Source of the DNA: Candidatus Defluviicoccus seviourii
GTDB lineage: Bacteria > Pseudomonadota > Alphaproteobacteria > Rhodospirillales > Defluviicoccaceae
Assembly (NCBI GenBank): GCA_900609035.2
Contig: UXAT02000014.1
Span: 1 to 57,013, forward strand
DNA: 57,013 bases
Direction: 5' to 3'
Made by a program: the position numbers and the translations under genes. This document shows positions 7,998-17,416 of this stretch, piece by piece. The notes under the pieces are model-generated. The model saw only the letters and a list, made by a program, of their open reading frames with translations, was not told where the DNA came from and searched no databases. Position 1 is the stretch's first letter, and every line of letters begins with the position of its first letter.

Positions 7998-9500
7998 TCA
8001 GGGAAGAATCGAAAAATCGTGGTCAGCCGCGGCCACCGGCTGCGATCGCCAAAGTGTTCCGGCCGATGGCGGTCCTGGCGGCGCATGCCGCGACAGCCGG
8101 ACTGGCTCGTTCAAGAGACAGCCAGCAACGGCGTCGAGGCCGTCATCAGCCGCTCTGCCGCCGGGCTGCCACTCCCGCATTTCCTCAACGAATGGCGTCT
8201 GCCAGACGCTCCGGTGCACCTGCAGGCGATTCGCAGCCAGCACGGCATCGAAGGCATCGAGGATGCGCATGTCCTTGTTGCGGGTTGAGTTTTTCTCGAT
8301 GACAGCGCAGTTGAGACCGGCCCGGCGCAGCTCGTTGCGCAGCAGCCCGGGAAGAAACCGGCCGATACCGTTGCTCTCCAGCGTAAGCGCCGGGATGAAC
8401 AGTGCCTTCAGGAACGCCGCCACTTGCCGGCAGAGCTGGGTCGCCGCATCGACATCGCCCAGCAGCGCCGGATCGTGCTCAAGATAGCGAATGCGGTGAA
8501 GCCAATACGCGCCCTCCTCGTCGGTGAACACGGCCGCCACGACACTGGCATCGCCCTTGCCGGGGGCTCCGTAAGCCGGATCCCACCAGCACGAGACCGA
8601 CACCAACTTGCGGCCGGCGAGCGTCAGCAGCGCCTGGCGGTTGCCCTCGGCATAAACGAGTTCGTCGTCGTAGGGGCGAAGCAGGTTGGGGTCGAGGCGG
8701 CTCTCGGTAATGCTGCGGGGTTTCAGCATCATCTGGCTCTCGAACTTCGCCGGCCCCGTCCGCTGCCTGACCGCCTCGATCTTCTCGAGCGGAAACCGCT
8801 CCGGCCAGCGGCTTTGCCCTCCGTTGAGGACCGCCATCTCCAAGCGCTTGAAGCCGTCGAGGAACGGACGTGTCTCAGCCACCTCCGCGCGCGCCTCGTC
8901 GGCATAAATGGTGTAATAGGTGTGCGGTGTGCCGACGAATAGCTTGAGGCCGCCCGGAACCAGGACGTAGTCGATCTCGTGCAGGCGCTGGCGCAGGTCC
9001 TCGCGCTTGGCCGCCGTGTCACAAGTGTTCGGGACCTCGACATCGTCGCAGATGACGACATCCGCCCGCAGGCCCGTCACGTTCGCGGCGATGCCCTTCG
9101 CCAGCATTGACGGGTCGCGGAGCTCGGCCTTGCGGGCCACGGTGAACTGGTCTGCGGCCCACGTATCGGTACGCCGTGGCCGCAAGTGGGCCGTCAACGG
9201 ATGACGCTCGATGATCCGCTTGACGTTGCGGACCATCTTCTTCGCCAGCGCAAAGTCGCCGGCCAGCACCAGGATGCGCGTGTCCTGCATACGCAGTAAC
9301 AGCCACGCGCAAAACAACCCAACCAGCGTGGATTTGCCGGAGCTGCGAAACGCGAGCAGCAGCAATTCCCGATCGCCGTCGCGCCAGCGCTGCATCAGCC
9401 AACGCGCCATGGCGACATGCAAACGCGGCGTTTCGAAGCCCTGGTGCCAGTTCCAAATCCAGACGAATTGCGGAAAGTCGACCTCCCGCTTCCGGTTCAT
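7998..9500 (-). CDS. terL: Phage terminase large subunit
   Basis: A 500-residue DNA-packaging motor. The ATPase half has Walker A RSSGKST (52-58) and Walker B VVICDDVE with Asp152/Asp153. The RNase H-like nuclease half has WWDPAYG (Asp307), TLESNGIG (Glu375) and DDGLDAVAG (Asp452-456), all three acidic clusters being present. All motifs are intact, so the protein could be active. It is encoded downstream of the structural genes. No clear small subunit is recognisable, although the upstream 126-residue unknown is in a suitable place. Confidence 0.9.
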   Translation of the reverse strand: MNRKREVDFPQFVWIWNWHQGFETPRLHVAMARWLMQRWRDGDRELLLLAFRSSGKSTLVGLFCAWLLLRMQDTRILVLAGDFALAKKMVRNVKRIIERHPLTAHLRPRRTDTWAADQFTVARKAELRDPSMLAKGIAANVTGLRADVVICDDVEVPNTCDTAAKREDLRQRLHEIDYVLVPGGLKLFVGTPHTYYTIYADEARAEVAETRPFLDGFKRLEMAVLNGGQSRWPERFPLEKIEAVRQRTGPAKFESQMMLKPRSITESRLDPNLLRPYDDELVYAEGNRQALLTLAGRKLVSVSCWWDPAYGAPGKGDASVVAAVFTDEEGAYWLHRIRYLEHDPALLGDVDAATQLCRQVAAFLKALFIPALTLESNGIGRFLPGLLRNELRRAGLNCAVIEKNSTRNKDMRILDAFDAVLAANRLQVHRSVWQTPFVEEMREWQPGGRAADDGLDAVAGCLLNEPVRLSRHAPPGPPSAGTLWRSQPVAAADHDFSILP

Positions 9501-9706
9501 GGACCGCGCCCCCTGATCCCACGCTCCGTCCGCGGCCGGGACGATCGGCGCCGTTGCGGCGAAACCGCGTCCGGCCTCCAGTTCCGAAAGTAATCTTGTG
9601 AGGCGGCCGCATTCATCGCCGGTCGTACCCTCCCGTTCGGGTTGAGAGATCGCGGCACTTGTCCCTGGTCCGTTCAGGTACCGCAGTGCGGCCGACGCCG
9701 CTCGCG

Positions 9707-10087
9707 TTAAGTCTCCCAGTCGTCGTGCCCGTCAAGCGCCGCCTTGGCCGTCTCGATCAGCGTTTCGAGCTCGGCATCGGCTTCCGCGGCACCGACCGGC
9801 ATGGCAGCGCCTTCACCTTCGGCACAGGCGGCAAGCTTCAGTAGCAGCTGGATGTGCAAGATGGCGGCCCGGCACCCGGACTGGTAGGCAACAAACGACT
9901 TTGCGTCCTCAGGAGCAGGGCCCGCACTGAACCGCCGATAGGTGTCGATCGCGCGACGCAGTAGGGCAGGCAAGCCGTGACGAAGATCCTGTCTGAGATC
10001 GGTCACAGCGGGCATGGCTCGTTCCCGCGGCGATGCGCGGTCAATCTCCGGACGGACGGGCGAGGCCTTTTTCATCGTTCGAAGCAT
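9707..10087 (-). CDS. Small helical protein upstream of terminase, unknown
   Basis: A 126-residue, mostly helical, acidic-tailed protein. I do not recognise a family. Coding character is clearest from the internal ATG at 10015 onward (MPAVTDLRQDL..., then KSFVAYQSGCRAAILHIQLLLKLA), so the true start may be there; upstream starts lack a clear ribosome site. Its place just before the large terminase is where a small terminase subunit often lies, but no helix-turn-helix is obvious. The 206 bp between this gene and terL hold no gene I can support. Confidence 0.45.
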   Translation of the reverse strand: MLRTMKKASPVRPEIDRASPRERAMPAVTDLRQDLRHGLPALLRRAIDTYRRFSAGPAPEDAKSFVAYQSGCRAAILHIQLLLKLAACAEGEGAAMPVGAAEADAELETLIETAKAALDGHDDWET

Positions 10088-10181
10088 CCACGACCGTTGG
10101 CAAGCGCTATCTCACTCTGCGTCGGCGCGCCGTGGCGCGGTCGCTGCCGGCCGCCGCACGAAAACCCCTGCCGAGCGCTGC

Positions 10182-10613
10182 TCAAGGCCCCTGAAGGAGT
10201 TTGAGCTTTTCGATAAACTGCGTCAGCGCGGGTGAGTTTTCTTTGACGATCATACCGGTCGCGCCGGCGATCAGCGCCACCACCCAGGGAAGAAAGCAGC
10301 GGAAACAGATGCGTGTAAACATTGTCTGTGTCGCTGCAGCCAGGCGCAGAAGACGAAACGCTGCACGAATTTGCCTTGCGTTTTCGGGCGTCGCCGCACT
10401 CAGCTCCATCAGGTTGGCAATTGCGGTGATAATATCATCGCTTGAATACTGCCTCTCCAACTGAGAGAGCTTTTCAGCAAGAATTGCGGTAACTTTTCCA
10501 TCTAGGTAGGGCCAGATCGCCTGAACTTGGTGTTCTGCCTCCGCGGTGGTCATGTCGCGGAACGGAATCCGAATCCGTCGTTCGTCGAGCGGGTAGGTAT
10601 CGTCGCGACCCAT
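10182..10613 (-). CDS. Membrane protein of the virus-like block, holin-like position
   Basis: A 143-residue protein. The first 95 residues are helical and charged; then one hydrophobic segment (FLPWVVALIAGATGMIV, about 107-124) and a short charged tail follow. The start ATG at 10613 has a GAGGGA site upstream. One membrane span after a soluble helical domain, between tail genes and terminase, would suit a holin or a virion membrane protein, but no family is recognised. The 174 bp between it and the tail gene contain an open frame with poor coding character that I do not call. Confidence 0.5.
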   Translation of the reverse strand: MGRDDTYPLDERRIRIPFRDMTTAEAEHQVQAIWPYLDGKVTAILAEKLSQLERQYSSDDIITAIANLMELSAATPENARQIRAAFRLLRLAAATQTMFTRICFRCFLPWVVALIAGATGMIVKENSPALTQFIEKLKLLQGP

Positions 10614-10787
10614 TGTCCCTCACTTCCTCGCGGCAAGACTTGAAAGAGTTTGAAATCACCCGGAATGTGGCCAGCTTCTTCAGGGGCACACGGAACCCAG
10701 TCCGAACAGGCATTGGTCCGACGATCCCGAAACCCCTGCCAGCCCGCTCCAAGACATCCGCCACGAGAGCGAGGGCGGACCCGCCGC

Positions 10788-12680
10788 TTAAGCATTGACG
10801 CTGATTTCCGTCGCAACCGACAACAGCGTGAACGCCAGAGGTGCGTCGTCTTCAATTCGCCACAACGGCTGGATGCCGTCGTTGATCCAGCCAAGCATGC
10901 GCACGGTCTTGTCGCCGGAGAATACGGGCGGCGGCGCGTCGAGCCCGCTCTGGCCTAACCTCCGGAACGGAACCAGCATCGGGCCGCGATTGGTCACCAG
11001 TCGCAAAGCCGCTGTCTCGTGCAGGCGAAACGTTACCGAGATGGGCCGAACCTTGCCGCCCGGACCACCGGCGGTAGTGTTGACCGGCAACGGTTCGATG
11101 ATGTGCCGGTAACCGAGACCGGCCTGTACGCTCGCGGCCTCATCTTCCAGCGTGATGCTGCCGCCGGCGACGGTCGCCTCAGGCCGGACGGCGCCATCCG
11201 CAAGGATCTTCACAACCAGCCCTTCAAGATGGTCGAGACCGCTCCAGGTCAACTTCGCCGGGCTGCTCGTCCCGGTCAGAGCGGCATCGACGTTAACCGC
11301 GGCATCGAACACTTCGACGAAAAACCCGGCCGACCGCTCGACCACCACATAGGTCCGCTCGCCCACGGTGGCGACGGCGAGAAACGTGCCGGCGGTTTCT
11401 TGTTGGCTCCAGGCGCTGACTTCTTCTTCCCGATAGACGGTGAGCGTCGCCATCGTGCCGTCGGCCATGACGACATGCAGCAGCCGCTCGGCACGGTCGT
11501 AATCCATGTCGACCGGCTGGCGGATGAGGTGGCGCGCTAGCAGGGCGAGATCGGTCGACTGGTAGGCTTGCTCTGTGTCAGTGAACAAGAACTCGCGCAA
11601 CTGTGGTCCGTTGCGGGGCACGAACAGCGTTGCGCCGTCGACGTCACGCGGCGGCACGGTGCGATCCACGGGCGAACCGATGCGGGTCTGCCGGCGCAGC
11701 TGGATGTTGGCCGGGATCAGTGGTTCGCCGGTCACCATCCACTCAGCGCCGGAGGTGAACACCTGGAGATGGCGCCCCGAAAACACGGCGCGAATGGCGT
11801 TGACCTGATCCGACAACAAAGGAAACTCGATGCTCTCGTCGTCCAGCCCCTCGCCGAGATCGAAATTGAACAGATCGCCCGATTTCGACAACCAGAGCCG
11901 GTTAGGCAGATCGCGAGAGCCGCCGATGACGAGGCGATCCTGGTGAAAGCAGACCGCAACCGGCCAGCCGCGCAGATTAGAGTAGGCCTGTTCACTCCAA
12001 TCTGCGGTCGCCCCGGTTGACGTCAGCGTCTCCTTGACGTCGGCGCGTACGGTGGTTGGCGAGACGAATTGGACGATCTGGGTCTCCTTGTTGCCGATGC
12101 GCATGCGCAGGCCGACATGCTGCGTGGCGAAGACCGAATCCGAGGCCGTGACAGTAATCGTGCCGGTTGTTGCACTCGGCTGCACGGTCACCCAGTCACC
12201 GGCGAACTTGAAGTGCGGCGCGTACGTCCGCCCGTTCTCGCTGAAGAAGTTCCAGTCGCTCAGCACCCACTGCGCTGCCCCGATGCGCGTCAGCTGCTTC
12301 GGCGGCACGTCCGGATGCACGATGAGCAAGGTGTCGGCGCTCTGCGTCCAGTTCATTTGCCGCAACTGAGCCGCGGTCCAAGGTGTGACGAGTTCGGCAA
12401 TGCGGATCTCGTCGCTATAGATGCGCATCAGGCGGTCGGTCAGCAGCAGGAGGTAGGTCTGTTCGGTATTGAACTCGAAGGCGATCAAGCGCCCGGGACC
12501 GGCTGCGGTATCAACGAACCGTAGACCGGGCCTGCGGGTCACGCCGCCCGCGGGATGCACGAATACATTGCGCAAGGCTGAAGCGCCGTTCTCGTACGCG
12601 CGAAGATCGCGCCGACCGAGCAATGCGGGCGAAATCTCGCCCGCAGCGAAGCTCGTCTTTTGCACACGCAGGCGTGGCAT
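10788..12680 (-). CDS. Tail tubular protein B-like (nozzle) protein
   Basis: A 630-residue beta-rich virion protein. The N-terminus (TSFAAGEISPALLGRRDLRAYENGASALRN, with GGVTRRPGLRFVD after it) is the typical opening of phage tail/nozzle proteins encoded beside T7 gp11-like adaptors. Repeated short beta segments follow, consistent with a propeller. Its ATG at 12680 overlaps the stop of the preceding gene by one base (TGATG), so it is translationally coupled. The family match is by pattern and neighbourhood (portal, scaffold, capsid, tubular A), not by alignment. Confidence 0.65.
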   Translation of the reverse strand: MPRLRVQKTSFAAGEISPALLGRRDLRAYENGASALRNVFVHPAGGVTRRPGLRFVDTAAGPGRLIAFEFNTEQTYLLLLTDRLMRIYSDEIRIAELVTPWTAAQLRQMNWTQSADTLLIVHPDVPPKQLTRIGAAQWVLSDWNFFSENGRTYAPHFKFAGDWVTVQPSATTGTITVTASDSVFATQHVGLRMRIGNKETQIVQFVSPTTVRADVKETLTSTGATADWSEQAYSNLRGWPVAVCFHQDRLVIGGSRDLPNRLWLSKSGDLFNFDLGEGLDDESIEFPLLSDQVNAIRAVFSGRHLQVFTSGAEWMVTGEPLIPANIQLRRQTRIGSPVDRTVPPRDVDGATLFVPRNGPQLREFLFTDTEQAYQSTDLALLARHLIRQPVDMDYDRAERLLHVVMADGTMATLTVYREEEVSAWSQQETAGTFLAVATVGERTYVVVERSAGFFVEVFDAAVNVDAALTGTSSPAKLTWSGLDHLEGLVVKILADGAVRPEATVAGGSITLEDEAASVQAGLGYRHIIEPLPVNTTAGGPGGKVRPISVTFRLHETAALRLVTNRGPMLVPFRRLGQSGLDAPPPVFSGDKTVRMLGWINDGIQPLWRIEDDAPLAFTLLSVATEISVNA

Positions 12681-13249
12681 CAGTAGCGTTCCGAGATGAG
12701 GGTGAAATCGGTGATCTGGGGCGCCGTGTCCTCCTGCGCATCGATCAGCTTGGCGCGGCGGAATTCCGCTTCGGCAAGGTTGCGCATGCCTTCCCAGCGT
12801 GCGGTCGAGTCGGTGAGCGGAATGCAGAATTCCGCCGCCAGATGCGCCAGCAGCGCCATCGTGAAGAAGGGCGGGAAGTCGTCCTCGCGCGGCCGACAGA
12901 TGTAGGTGAGCGTCACCTCGTCGGCGTCGCAGTGGACCTGGCGCGCGTAGATCCGGTAGCGCAAGCCGGATCCCCTGCCGCCTGTGCCTGCCGAAAGCAC
13001 GCGCAGGCAATCGGGCGGCAACTGAAAAGCGTATTCGAAATCAGCCGTCGGCCGCTTCACAAGCCGCAGCAGATCGGCTTGAGCGATCGCGAAGTTCCAC
13101 GGATGGGATGAGAGCAGCGCGTCGCGGGCAGCCGGATAGAGGTTCGCTGCGACCTCCGCCTCCAAGGTCCCCTCGTCGAAAGACGTGATCGTCCCGGCGC
13201 CGATCTTCAGCAGCGCCCGCGAACACAGATCCAGGGGTGTCATACCCAT
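12680..13249 (-). CDS. Tail tubular protein A-like (adaptor) protein
   Basis: A 189-residue protein beginning MGMTPLDLCSRALLKIGAGTITSFDEG, with AANLYPAARDALLSSHPWNFA soon after. This is the usual N-terminal pattern of T7 gp11-like adaptor proteins, which join the portal to the tail nozzle. The ATG at 13249 has AAGGG about 10 nt upstream and is preferred over the longer frame. It is coupled by a one-base overlap to the downstream nozzle gene. Confidence 0.65.
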   Translation of the reverse strand: MGMTPLDLCSRALLKIGAGTITSFDEGTLEAEVAANLYPAARDALLSSHPWNFAIAQADLLRLVKRPTADFEYAFQLPPDCLRVLSAGTGGRGSGLRYRIYARQVHCDADEVTLTYICRPREDDFPPFFTMALLAHLAAEFCIPLTDSTARWEGMRNLAEAEFRRAKLIDAQEDTAPQITDFTLISERY

Positions 13250-13386
13250 GGTGAGATATCCCTTCAGCGGAAAACGGATGGAACGGCGGGGCGGCATTCA
13301 CCGGAGCCGCTCCCCGACCTGAGCTGCGATCGAGGAGCGGCCGCCGGTGCTACGCACTCGCCGGCTCGTGAGCCGACGTCGTTCGT

Positions 13387-13656
13387 TTATGCGTCGTTGA
13401 CGGTCCCGAAGGCGGTCAGATTGGCAACATCGACCACGCTGCCGGTATTGGTCTTGACGACCAAAACGCCGGCTCCCTTGCTCGCCGCGTTGTCAACGTT
13501 TGCAAGGATCATGTCGCCGCTCCGCAGCATGTCGGTTGCGGTGTTGAAGTAGCCGGCGGTGCCAACGGCCGTCGCGGTATCGTTGGTGAGGTAGTGCCAC
13601 AGCGTGAAGCCGTTGGCGTAAGCCAGCACGCTCAAGCGCTTGGGATCATAGGCCAT
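13387..13656 (-). CDS. Small capsid-linked phage protein
   Basis: An 89-residue protein (MAYDPKRLSVLAYANGFTLWHY...) rich in small residues and beta-prone. It begins 14 bases after the capsid gene stop. Proteins with this N-terminus are, to my recollection, common directly after the capsid gene in alphaproteobacterial podovirus-like prophages, where a decoration or fibre role has been suggested. No function can be read from the sequence. The start at 13656 removes a poorly coding extension that overlaps the capsid gene. Confidence 0.6.
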   Translation of the reverse strand: MAYDPKRLSVLAYANGFTLWHYLTNDTATAVGTAGYFNTATDMLRSGDMILANVDNAASKGAGVLVVKTNTGSVVDVANLTAFGTVNDA

Positions 13657-13670
13657 TTTGGGGCGCTCCG

Positions 13671-14489
13671 TCAGTTTTCGTTGCAGGAGAAGGCGACGAC
13701 GCCGCTGCCATCGATCAGGCACGCGCCCTGGCTCATCATGTTGTTGACGAAGTGGGCGGCGCGGTCACCGTGCCAGGTGATATCGGTCTTCACATCGGAG
13801 CCGACGGCATGGCCGACCGCGGTCTTGTGGTACCAGAAGCACCGGCGGATGCCGCCGCTCACCGGCAGCCCGGAGTGCGGGAGCCAGAGCGTGCCCAGCC
13901 AGCGCTTGGCCTGGGTTCCTTTCCACGGCAGATCGTCACCGCCGACGTAATCGGCATTTGCGAACTCCTCGACGTTGAGGAGGTCGCTCCACTGCTTCCA
14001 ACCCACGATCGCGAAGCGCTGTCCGTCGTCCGGAACATCGGCCCCGCCCAGCGTCTCGAAGGCGGCCAGAATCTTCTCTTTGGTCAGGCCGTCGGTCGTG
14101 CCGCCGACGGTTGCCGTCACCGTCGCCAGCTGGTTGATGATGAGTTCATCGGTCTTCCGGCCGAGGGCATAGGCTCCGGCACGAGCAACGACCTGCTGCT
14201 CGTTGATGTTGGTCTTCAGTTCGTCGAGGCGATCGACCCAGTCGCCGGCGTAGTAGTCGTACAGCACGCACTCGACCGGCTGGTGATCGACGTTCATGAC
14301 CGGCACCTTGCCGTGACGCGCTTTCGTCGCGGCGACGCCCTTACCCACTTTCTGGAAGGTTGTGGTCGCGCCAATGACCGCGTCCTTGACACGAACGGTG
14401 TTGCGAAGCTTCGAGCCCATCTGCTGGTACTGGATGTGCACTTCGGCTTCGAAATTCTTGATGAAAGCCTGATCGACAGATGTCGACAT
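13671..14489 (-). CDS. Phage major capsid protein
   Basis: A 272-residue protein with a short helical N-arm (AFIKNFEAEVHIQYQQMGSKLRNTVR), then a beta-rich core with GRKTDELIINQLA and a C-terminal segment ending GSGVVAFSCNEN. The pattern fits the HK97-fold capsid family found with T7-like portals (Phage_capsid_2-type). It lies directly after the scaffold gene, as in podoviruses. No cleavable prodomain is apparent, consistent with a separate scaffold protein. The 241 bp upstream contain a strong stem-loop described separately. Confidence 0.75.
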   Translation of the reverse strand: MSTSVDQAFIKNFEAEVHIQYQQMGSKLRNTVRVKDAVIGATTTFQKVGKGVAATKARHGKVPVMNVDHQPVECVLYDYYAGDWVDRLDELKTNINEQQVVARAGAYALGRKTDELIINQLATVTATVGGTTDGLTKEKILAAFETLGGADVPDDGQRFAIVGWKQWSDLLNVEEFANADYVGGDDLPWKGTQAKRWLGTLWLPHSGLPVSGGIRRCFWYHKTAVGHAVGSDVKTDITWHGDRAAHFVNNMMSQGACLIDGSGVVAFSCNEN

Positions 14490-14542
14490 GCAAGAATCTC
14501 CTGATTCGTAATTGACCTGTGTTGCGAACGAAGCAGCGCTTG

Positions 14543-14609
14543 CCGGTTATGGTGGTGCCGCCGGCACATGCGCTTGCGCCATAACCGGGCCCGGTATCGG
14601 ATCGATCCG
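14543..14609 (-). other. Structured element between scaffold and capsid genes
   Basis: CCGGTTATGG at 14543-14552 pairs perfectly with CCATAACCGG at 14579-14588. Inside is a smaller hairpin, GTGCC/GGCAC (14555-14559 with 14563-14567). Next to it is a 12-bp palindrome, CGGATCGATCCG, at 14598-14609. On the minus strand this lies 54-120 nt upstream of the capsid start. There is no T-run, so it is not a standard terminator. An RNA processing or stability site for the capsid message is possible. Confidence 0.5.
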
Positions 14610-14730
14610 GGTTGTCCGGTCGGCTTATCTCAGGGATGAGAACGATTTGTTGGGCCGCACGCCTGGAGCCCATTCCGCCTTCAGCGATTGCGGGAGGGCG
14701 CACCGCATCATAGCGTTCGCACTCAACCGC

Positions 14731-15492
14731 CTAATCCTGGTAAAGCTTGCGGAACCCTTCGCGCACCTTGTTGACGATGGCCGGATCCTGATCGCGCCAG
14801 TAGCGCGGATCGCGCATCAGCGTCTTCAGATCAGCCTCGGTCGCTACGCTCGCGCCGGCCTCACCTTCGCGGACCAGTCCGGGCTCGCCGTTGCTCATCA
14901 GGCGCTCCATGGCGAGCACGCCCTCGTATGTCGTCGACAAGGCATCAAACACGCGGTGCGGCAGGTTCGCACGGCCCCACGCATCGAGCTGGCGCGCCGT
15001 TTCCCGCCACCGCTGCTCGCCGCCGAAGTGTTTGACAAGACGCGTGACTTGCCCTTCCGTTTCGAACAGGGTCGCGATTTCGGTCACCATCGGCATCAGC
15101 CGTTCCGAGGCCAAGTCGTAAACGAGCTGCGCCTGCTCCTGCGAGAAGCCAGCTGCGTGCAGGCGGCGGTTAAGGTCCGCATCGCTCTCCAGAAGTTCGG
15201 TCTGGATCTTTATCTCGTAGTCCTCAGGCCGCGCCGGCAGCTCTCGCGCCGAAAGGCCGCTCAGCTTGCGTTCGAGTTCGACGTAGGACTTAACGAGTGC
15301 CTCGGCGCGCAGCTCGCCCTTTTCGTCGTCCCAGAACTTTTCTGGAATGCCGACGGGCCGCTCAGTGCCCGCGGCCTGCGCCGCTGCTTCGCTGTCGTCT
15401 CTGGCGAGCGAGCCTGCAACGGAGGCATCCGCCGTAACGTTCAGAAGGCTGTCGACAGTTTCGGCTTCTTTGGTTGACAGATCGTCGGTCAC
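14731..15492 (-). CDS. Phage capsid scaffold-like protein
   Basis: A 253-residue, highly acidic, helical protein with a central VGIPEKFWDDEKGELRAEAL, then SYVELERKLSG, the typical pattern of scaffold or capsid-assembly proteins in T7-like gene orders. It ends in a basic helix (VREGFRKLYQD), a common capsid-contacting end. A GTG start at 15492 overlaps the stop of the upstream gene (GTGA), indicating coupling. Position between portal and capsid supports the call. Confidence 0.7.
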   Translation of the reverse strand: MTDDLSTKEAETVDSLLNVTADASVAGSLARDDSEAAAQAAGTERPVGIPEKFWDDEKGELRAEALVKSYVELERKLSGLSARELPARPEDYEIKIQTELLESDADLNRRLHAAGFSQEQAQLVYDLASERLMPMVTEIATLFETEGQVTRLVKHFGGEQRWRETARQLDAWGRANLPHRVFDALSTTYEGVLAMERLMSNGEPGLVREGEAGASVATEADLKTLMRDPRYWRDQDPAIVNKVREGFRKLYQD

Positions 15493-15791
15493 GTTTCCCT
15501 CTTGCGATTGTGCGGACCGCCCGTGCCTTTGGCGACGAGGGCCTCGACATAAAGAACCATCTGGCGCTGACCTTCGACGTAGCGCATGAGCGCTTCCGAG
15601 GCCTGCGGGCCGAGCGCCCGCTCCACGGTGAGCCGGCGGAGGTGGCCTAGAACCTGGCGCCCGTCGGCAGACAGGAAGCAGCGTGCGAAGACCGTTGCTA
15701 ACTCTGCCTCACCGGCCGCGGTGCTAGGCTGTGCCTCGGCGCCGGAGCGGTCCGTGTCGAACCAGTCCCATCCCTGACTTGGTGGGCTCAT
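15489..15791 (-). CDS. Bbp19-like phage protein
   Basis: A 100-residue helical protein. The core FARCFLSADGRQVLGHLRRLTVERALG, then VEGQRQMVLYVEALVAKG, resembles the small Bbp19-type proteins found between portal and scaffold genes in podovirus-like phages. Function is unknown. It overlaps the portal stop (ATGA) and the scaffold start (GTGA), so portal, Bbp19-like and scaffold genes are read as one coupled unit. Confidence 0.6.
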   Translation of the reverse strand: MSPPSQGWDWFDTDRSGAEAQPSTAAGEAELATVFARCFLSADGRQVLGHLRRLTVERALGPQASEALMRYVEGQRQMVLYVEALVAKGTGGPHNRKRET

Positions 15792-17323
15792 TGGACCGCC
15801 TTCATGATGGCTTCCGGCAACCCTGAGGCCGCCAGCAAGGCGACACCCTCGTCAATGGCCGCGGGCGGATGGCTCAGTTCCTCCGGGACGCCGAGCGCAC
15901 GTCCCAGCCAGCGCGCGGCGGCGACCTGGTCAACCGAGGCGATCGCCGCCGGCCCGAGCTTGCTCACGACATCGAGCCAGAGAAGCGTGTTCTGGATGTT
16001 CTGCTGCGCCTGATAGCGGGCCTGCGGCGAGCGGTATTCGAGGGCAACCGTACGACCATCGAGCGGGAAGTCGGGGATCTCGCCGCGGCGGCCGAGGATG
16101 GCCTGGGCGCGAGTGATCAGCGGCGACAACAACTCGCTCTGCAGCCGGCCGTAGGTCGCGCCCAGCACCCGCGCCATCTCCGCGGCGCGCTCCAGAACTT
16201 CCGTTGCCGTCATTCGCGGGCTGTTGACCTGGCCCAGGAAATCGACGAACAGGGCCTTGCGGATACGCGAGCGCAGTTGATCGAGAACGATCTCGGAGAC
16301 ATCGAACCGGCCCGGGGTCTGCAGCGGTGTGAGGCCGGCCGAGCCAACCGCCTTCGGAATGATGGTTCCGGGCACCAGCTTGATCGTCGCCGGGTTGATG
16401 ACGCCATCATCGTCCGCCTGCCATATGCCCGTGACCGCGATCGAGGCGTTCTTGAGAACGAGTTCGACAACCTTGTTGGCGGTCTTGATGTCCGGCAGGG
16501 CCTTCATGACCGGTGAGCGCCCGTACGTCTCACCCGGTGCCTTGAGCCAGCGGAAATTGATGAACGGCGACGCGGCGAAGGTCCCTTCTGCGAGCACGGC
16601 CGGTGCCTGCTGCCGCAGCGCATCGAGCTCGGCAATCGCCATGTACCGGTAGGTTCCGGCCTCCGGCAGGACGGCTTCGATCACGCCCACTCTTGTGTCC
16701 GGCTCGTTGTCCATCGTGGTGACGATCCCGGGATGGGACACCGCTTGGGGAAAGCGCGCTAACAGCTGGGCAACGGTAAGCTCGGTGCGGCGGAACGTGG
16801 TGTCGAGACGCCCCGAGGGCCCCTCTTCGAGCAGCACCTGCGAGAGAGGAACGGCTGTGAAGCGAAACGCTGACGTTTCACCAGGCGCCGCCTCCTCAAA
16901 CAAGAGAGATGCGCTACCCGCCGTCACCAGATCGAGGTAGCACTGGTGCATTTCGACGGCGAAGTTAGAGCGGTCGAAATGCGATTGAATGATCGTCGTC
17001 GCCCGCTCGAGCTCCGGACCGACCGCCCAGCGCTCGCCAGGCTCAATGTCGGGGCCGGAGGCAAAGCCGAACCAGCGCGCCCATGGCGGCGTCAACTGCG
17101 CCATCAGGCTGGCAGCGAGTTGATCCACCGCATCGGGCGCGGTGCCGTCGAACAGACGATCCGTCCGCCGAACCCCTTGCACCGACGCACGCACCGCGGT
17201 GTCGCGGCTGGGCAGGGCGTAATCGTAGCATTCCTGCCACAAGCTCTCCCAGCCAGAACGCCGCTCTCGGGCACGCTGATAGCGGCGGATTACGTCCTGA
17301 GGGTTGAGACCCGACATCGTCAT
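15788..17323 (-). CDS. Phage portal (head-tail connector) protein
   Basis: A 511-residue protein matching T7 gp8-like connectors. The N-terminus (DVIRRYQRARERRSGWESLWQECYDYALPS) is typical, followed by RLFDGTAPDAVDQLAASLMAQLTPPWARWF, which many podovirus portals share. The C-terminal half has the long-helix region (SPRMTATEVLERAAEMARVLGATYGRLQSELLSPL). The ATG at 17323 is chosen because GCGGAG sits about 5 nt upstream. The gene is full length with no frameshift, so the portal looks functional. Confidence 0.85.
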   Translation of the reverse strand: MTMSGLNPQDVIRRYQRARERRSGWESLWQECYDYALPSRDTAVRASVQGVRRTDRLFDGTAPDAVDQLAASLMAQLTPPWARWFGFASGPDIEPGERWAVGPELERATTIIQSHFDRSNFAVEMHQCYLDLVTAGSASLLFEEAAPGETSAFRFTAVPLSQVLLEEGPSGRLDTTFRRTELTVAQLLARFPQAVSHPGIVTTMDNEPDTRVGVIEAVLPEAGTYRYMAIAELDALRQQAPAVLAEGTFAASPFINFRWLKAPGETYGRSPVMKALPDIKTANKVVELVLKNASIAVTGIWQADDDGVINPATIKLVPGTIIPKAVGSAGLTPLQTPGRFDVSEIVLDQLRSRIRKALFVDFLGQVNSPRMTATEVLERAAEMARVLGATYGRLQSELLSPLITRAQAILGRRGEIPDFPLDGRTVALEYRSPQARYQAQQNIQNTLLWLDVVSKLGPAAIASVDQVAAARWLGRALGVPEELSHPPAAIDEGVALLAASGLPEAIMKAVQ

Positions 17324-17416
17324 GCTGACTCCGCGCACGGTTGAATTGGCGGCGCCGTTAAGAACAACGGCGAACGGTAGGGACACACGCAATACCCACT
17401 CGACAGGCGCTTCATC

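Noticed and set aside
10474..10764. Possible small gene between the tail gene and the membrane-protein gene
   Set aside because: It overlaps the start of a better gene, lacks a ribosome site and has poor coding character.
13752..15477. Long plus-strand open frames (250 and 321 codons) opposite capsid and scaffold genes
   Set aside because: They mirror strongly coding phage genes, have no recognisable domains and break the gene order of the block.
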